Assembly: GCF_000188695.1 (NCBI RefSeq)
Contig: NW_004754904.1
Coordinates: forward strand, 250,558-263,057
DNA length: 12,500 nucleotides
DNA from: Salpingoeca rosetta
Lineage: Eukaryota; Opisthokonta; Choanoflagellata; Craspedida; Salpingoecidae
Direction of reading: 5' to 3'
A program made the translations under genes and the position numbers. The first letter of the stretch is position 1; the number at the start of each line of letters is the position of its first letter. The notes beneath the pieces are model-generated. The model worked only from the letters and a program-made list of their open reading frames with translations. It was not told the origin of the DNA and made no database searches. Positions 9,349 to 12,500 of this stretch are shown here, in pieces.

Positions 9349-10014
9349 TCAGTTGCTCTTCTTGTTGGAGGACGGTGAAGCCTCAATGGACGGGGTGGGT
9401 TGGTTGAGATGATGGCGGTGATGAGAGGTGGCGCCGTCGCCTGGCTGCTGCGTCTTGTTCTGTTGCCCGTCGTCGGCACCGACCAGTTCCGCCATGAAGA
9501 ACCAATCACCCATGTCTGGACCGGCCTTGCCCATGCCTCGAGTCGCCTGCTGCACCTCCTGCCGCAGCTTAGCCGCATCCACAGACTCGCGCACAAACTC
9601 AAACACAAAGCCAGGGTCAAACGTGCGGTACAGCTTGCGCTCTTTGCCCTCCTGGCCCTCGGCCGCCATCTCCTTCGTGTCGAGCTGCAGCCGGTACACG
9701 AGGATCTCCCGCATGGCGCTGGCCAGCTCCTTGAACAGCTCAGCGTCCCCGCCGCCGCGCACATCCGGGTGGTGCACCCGAGCCAGGTCGAGGTAGGTAG
9801 ACTTGATCACGTCCAGGTGGTCTTCGCTTGACACGCCAAGGATGCTGTATGGGTCCTGCTTGCCAGAAGATGACAGGCTCCTTCGCCCTCCAACCGCGAG
9901 ACCTCCTCGCAGGTAGTGGTGCCTTTGGCGAACACGCAGTGCCGTCGTTGGCGTTGCGGCCGTGAGCTGTGCTCGAACCGGCCGCAGCAGCAGCCTCAAC
10001 CTCAGTGCCATCAT
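9349..10014 (-). CDS. Mitochondrial-type J-domain (DnaJ-like) protein, 221 aa
   Basis: J-proteins stimulate Hsp70 ATPase activity through the HPD motif. Residues 1-50 look like a mitochondrial presequence: start MMALRLRLLLRPVRAQL, many Arg, no acidic residues, then RRSLSSSGK. The J-domain starts at DPYSILGV (54-61), with helix II LDVIKSTYLDLARV, HPD at 82-84, and helix III AELFKELASAMREIL (91-105). The remaining 115 residues carry TFDPGFVFEFVRESVDAAKLRQEV and a low-complexity His/Pro/Ser/Asn tail ending NKKSN. There is no Gly/Phe region, zinc finger or C-terminal substrate domain, so it is a type III (DNAJC-like) protein. I cannot assign it to a named member. The start at 10014 gives the cleanest presequence; in-frame ATGs further upstream (to 10086) would add non-helical sequence. 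Single exon. Confidence 0.85.
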   Translation of the reverse strand: MMALRLRLLLRPVRAQLTAATPTTALRVRQRHHYLRGGLAVGGRRSLSSSGKQDPYSILGVSSEDHLDVIKSTYLDLARVHHPDVRGGGDAELFKELASAMREILVYRLQLDTKEMAAEGQEGKERKLYRTFDPGFVFEFVRESVDAAKLRQEVQQATRGMGKAGPDMGDWFFMAELVGADDGQQNKTQQPGDGATSHHRHHLNQPTPSIEASPSSNKKSN

Positions 10015-10792
10015 AATGCTTGTGGTGCGCTTGAGCTCAAAGAAATGATTGGGCATCATCACCCGCTCTCCTCTCACCCACATCAATCAATCGCGCCTGA
10101 TGTTGCAACCATGATCACAGTCAGCGTTTCTTGTGCAGCAGTGACATGATGTGATGTGTGATTCGTTCACCACGCCGTCTGTTTCTCCTGCACATCACCC
10201 ACGCCTTACTTTCTATGATGTGTGGCCACGCAACTGTCTACTAATGGCACTCATAGCCACACGTACAGACACACCCCAACCAGCACACACGAGGCACGCG
10301 ACCAAATAGTGACTGACAACAGCACGCACAACAACGAGACAGGACACAGTCAAACCACGCAACCAACCACCTTGAATAGCGTGGACAAGCAAAGGCAAGA
10401 CAGAGGGAGGGGGACGGGCGGTTGCAAACACACTCGCACAGGACAACCCCCGCTTACACATGTGCAACGAGGTCATGTAATTGACCATAGTCACACATAC
10501 ACAACAAGGAAAATGAAACAGCACAAACACAACACACACGGGAGACTGGCGACAACAACAAAAGGAGTCAACGAACAGCGAGCAAGACGTGCCAACACAG
10601 GCAAGCAGACAAGAGGATAAGGGGCATGCATGACACGCGCCAGACGCGGGAAGGACAACAACGCACACACAACCAATGCGACACTACTCAACCAAGACAA
10701 GGCTGAGGGGCGCCAGCTTGATCACGCGGCCGCTGCCTGGTCCACACGCACATAGCACGTCCATGGCACACGCAATGCAACCCTTGTCTTGT
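10015..10792. other. Gene-free region between the J-domain and ATP synthase alpha genes
   Basis: Both flanking genes are on the minus strand, so this holds the ATP synthase alpha 3' UTR (right) and the J-domain gene promoter (left). Composition is CA/ACAA-rich without long pure repeats. No TATA box, AATAAA signal, tRNA or convincing open frame was seen. A plus-strand frame at 10222-10620 is Thr/His/Gln-rich noise. Confidence 0.65.
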
Positions 10793-11535
10793 TTACTTGG
10801 CGAGGTAAGACTTGACAAACTCGTCGCAGACCTTGTTCAGCTTCTCCTCTGTTGCCTGGGTCAGCTCACCCTTCTGGGCAATGTCGGTGAGGATCTCCTT
10901 GTGGTTGTTCTGCACGTGAGGCAGGAATTTCTGTGTGCACACACAGCAGTCCAAAATGGCACAAGGGTGTAAGGGGGAGGGATGGATGGATGGTGAGCAC
11001 TGATACGCAACACGCCAAGCAACGCGCACCTACCACCAACAAAACACAAGCAGGACAACAAGACATGTATGCGGCACACATACAGCCACGACGCACATAA
11101 CAGCGCCGAAACGACAATGGCTAAACCCTCTCCATCCAACAGCACCTACACGCAATAAAGGCAGCGCCAGGGTAACGCACCTGCTCAAAGTCGGTGATCT
11201 TGGATGGGTCAATCTCGTCGAGGTAGCCGCGGACACCGCTGAAGAGGACGACAACCTGGTCCTCAAAGGACATGGGCACGTACTGGCCCTGCTTGAGGAG
11301 CTCGGTCAGGCGGATACCACGGTTGAGGAGGCGCTGTGTGGCGGCATCGAGGTCGGAACCAAACTGGGCAAAGGCGGCGACCTCACGGTACTGGGCAAGC
11401 TCGAGCTTCATCTTACCGGCGACCTGCTTCATGGCCTTGGTCTGGGCAGCGGAACCGACACGGGACACGGAGAGACCGACGTTGATGGCGGGGCGGATAC
11501 CCTTGTAGAAGAGCTCAGTCTCGAGGAAGATCTGG

Positions 11536-11573
<38 letters not shown>

Positions 11574-12227
11574 GGACACATCACCGGCCTGGGTCTCGAT
11601 GATGGGGAGGGCAGTGAGGGAACCGGCGCCGGCCTCGTTGCTCATCTTGGCGGCACGCTCAAGGAGGCGGGAGTGGAGGTAGAAGACATCACCGGGGTAG
11701 GCCTCGCGACCAGGGGGGCGGCGGAGCAGCAGAGACATCTGGCGGTAGGCAACGGCCTGCTTGGAAAGATCGTCAAAGATGAGCAGGGCGTGCTTCTTGT
11801 TGTCGCGGAAGTACTCGCCCATGGTGGCGCCAGTGTATGGGGCAAGGTACTGCAGGGGAGCGGCATCGGAGGCGGTGGCGGAGATGATGATGGAGTACTT
11901 GAGGGCATCGGCGCCGCGAAGGCGCTCAACAAGCTGGGCGACGGTGGAACGCTTCTGGCCAACGGCAACGTAGATGCAGTACAGCTTCTTCGACTCGTCG
12001 GTGCCGTCGTTGAAGCGCTTCTGGTTGATGATGGAGTCAATGGCGACGGCGGTCTTACCCGTCTGACGATCGCCAATGATCAACTCACGCTGACCACGGC
12101 CGACAGGCACGAGCGAGTCGACGGCCTTGATACCCGTCTGCATGGGCTCGCACACAGACTGGCGGGGGATGATACCGGGGGCCTTGATGCCGACACGGGA
12201 GCGCGCCATGTCGGAGGGAAGTGGGCC
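10793..12227 (-). CDS. ATP5F1A: Mitochondrial F1F0-ATP synthase subunit alpha (partial, C-terminal 394 aa)
   Basis: Subunit of the F1 head in the mitochondrial matrix; it holds the non-catalytic nucleotide sites and lends an arginine finger to the catalytic site on beta. Exons: 12227-11181 and 10930-10793, with a 250-bp intron (GTGCGT...CACAG) after ITDFEQ, phase 0. The visible part begins [18 protein letters not shown], then [10 protein letters not shown] (Walker A, visible residues 52-59), [60 protein letters not shown], and the signature [17 protein letters not shown] with the arginine finger. It ends with a C-terminal helical domain, FVKSYLAK and TAA. About 150 N-terminal residues (presequence and beta-barrel) lie beyond the right edge, because the acceptor TTTTGCAG at 12235-12228 requires an upstream exon. 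Near-identity to animal alpha makes this call very secure. Confidence 0.97.
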
Positions 12228-12232
12228 CTGCA

Positions 12233-12273
<41 letters not shown>

Positions 12274-12500
12274 GAACAAGAAAAAGAATATGGTGGATGG
12301 ATGGATGGATGGATGGATTGGTTGATGTGTCGTGAGTGGGCGACGTTGAGGGGGATTTGGGGGGGGGGTTGCGAGTGGAGGAGCAGCAGTCGTGACAGGC
12401 AAAACGGAGCGTGTACTATCAGGTGAGGAAGACAAGAACACATTCAACACACACAAACATCTACACAACGAAACAAGCACTCGTGTGCACCCAGCACAAA
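12228..12500. other. Intron of ATP synthase alpha, running off the right edge
   Basis: Upstream of the acceptor at 12228 no sequence resembling the expected preceding part of alpha (around ...GRVVDALGN) is visible in any frame. The stretch is therefore intron, at least to the edge. Confidence 0.75.
12235..12318. repeat. (CAA)n and (GGAT)n tracts beside the ATP synthase alpha acceptor
   Basis: A CAA tract of about 38 bp (12235-12272) reads UUG in the transcript and replaces the usual pyrimidine tract directly at the acceptor. A GGAT tract (about 12294-12318) lies further inside the intron. A short GGAT run also occurs in the gene's last intron near 10979-10993. Confidence 0.93.

Noticed and set aside
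10222..10620. 132-residue plus-strand frame between the J-domain and ATP synthase genes
   Set aside because: Thr/His/Gln-rich composition follows the CA/ACAA bias. No recognisable motif.
11154..11159. AATAAA polyadenylation signal
   Set aside because: It is on the plus strand inside a minus-strand intron, with no plus-strand gene ending here.
11673..12335. 220-residue plus-strand frame with a poly-Asn segment
   Set aside because: It is the antisense shadow of the ATP synthase alpha exon plus the CAA repeat. The minus-strand frame matches alpha throughout.

Overview
This is nuclear DNA from a eukaryote. The genes are split by GT-AG introns of about 125-335 bp, and the window is full of dinucleotide and tetranucleotide repeats, mostly (CA)n/(TG)n. 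Coding exons are GC-rich. An AP-4-type bHLH factor, animal-like DDX18, UQCR11 and ATP synthase alpha, and a GT77-like glycosyltransferase together suggest a unicellular relative of animals. A choanoflagellate is my best guess, by inference only. I see nothing bacterial, viral or CRISPR-like, and no mobile element.

Layout, left to right. (1) About 182-653, minus strand: 5' part of a bHLH gene close to AP-4 (TFAP4), running off the left edge. (2) 654-1165: divergent promoter region with a pure 111-bp CA tract and two E2F-like motifs. (3) 1166-5886, plus strand: a complete 13-exon DEAD-box helicase, DDX18/Has1, 649 residues, with repeats in nearly every intron. (4) 5887-6463: convergent 3' flanks. 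(5) 6464-7306, minus strand: an intronless glycosyltransferase with a DxD motif and a signal peptide. (6) 7307-7754: second divergent promoter region, with a TATA-like box. (7) 7755-8777, plus strand: a four-exon, 60-residue gene for cytochrome bc1 subunit UQCR11/QCR10, whose first coding exon is only 7 nt. (8) 8778-9348: repeat-rich convergent flanks. (9) 9349-10014, minus strand: an intronless J-domain protein with a mitochondrial-type N-terminus. (10) 10015-10792: gene-free. (11) 10793-12227, minus strand: the last two exons of mitochondrial ATP synthase alpha, with its N-terminal exons beyond the right edge.

The genes do not form one pathway. Two themes are visible. On the left, a bHLH regulator shares a promoter region with a ribosome-biogenesis helicase. 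On the right, three neighbouring genes (UQCR11, the J-protein, ATP synthase alpha) encode nuclear-encoded mitochondrial proteins. I found no convincing undescribed defence or mobile system. The best leads are the hidden UQCR11 gene, the AP-4-like exon, and the arrangement of TG/CA repeats around the splice sites of DDX18.
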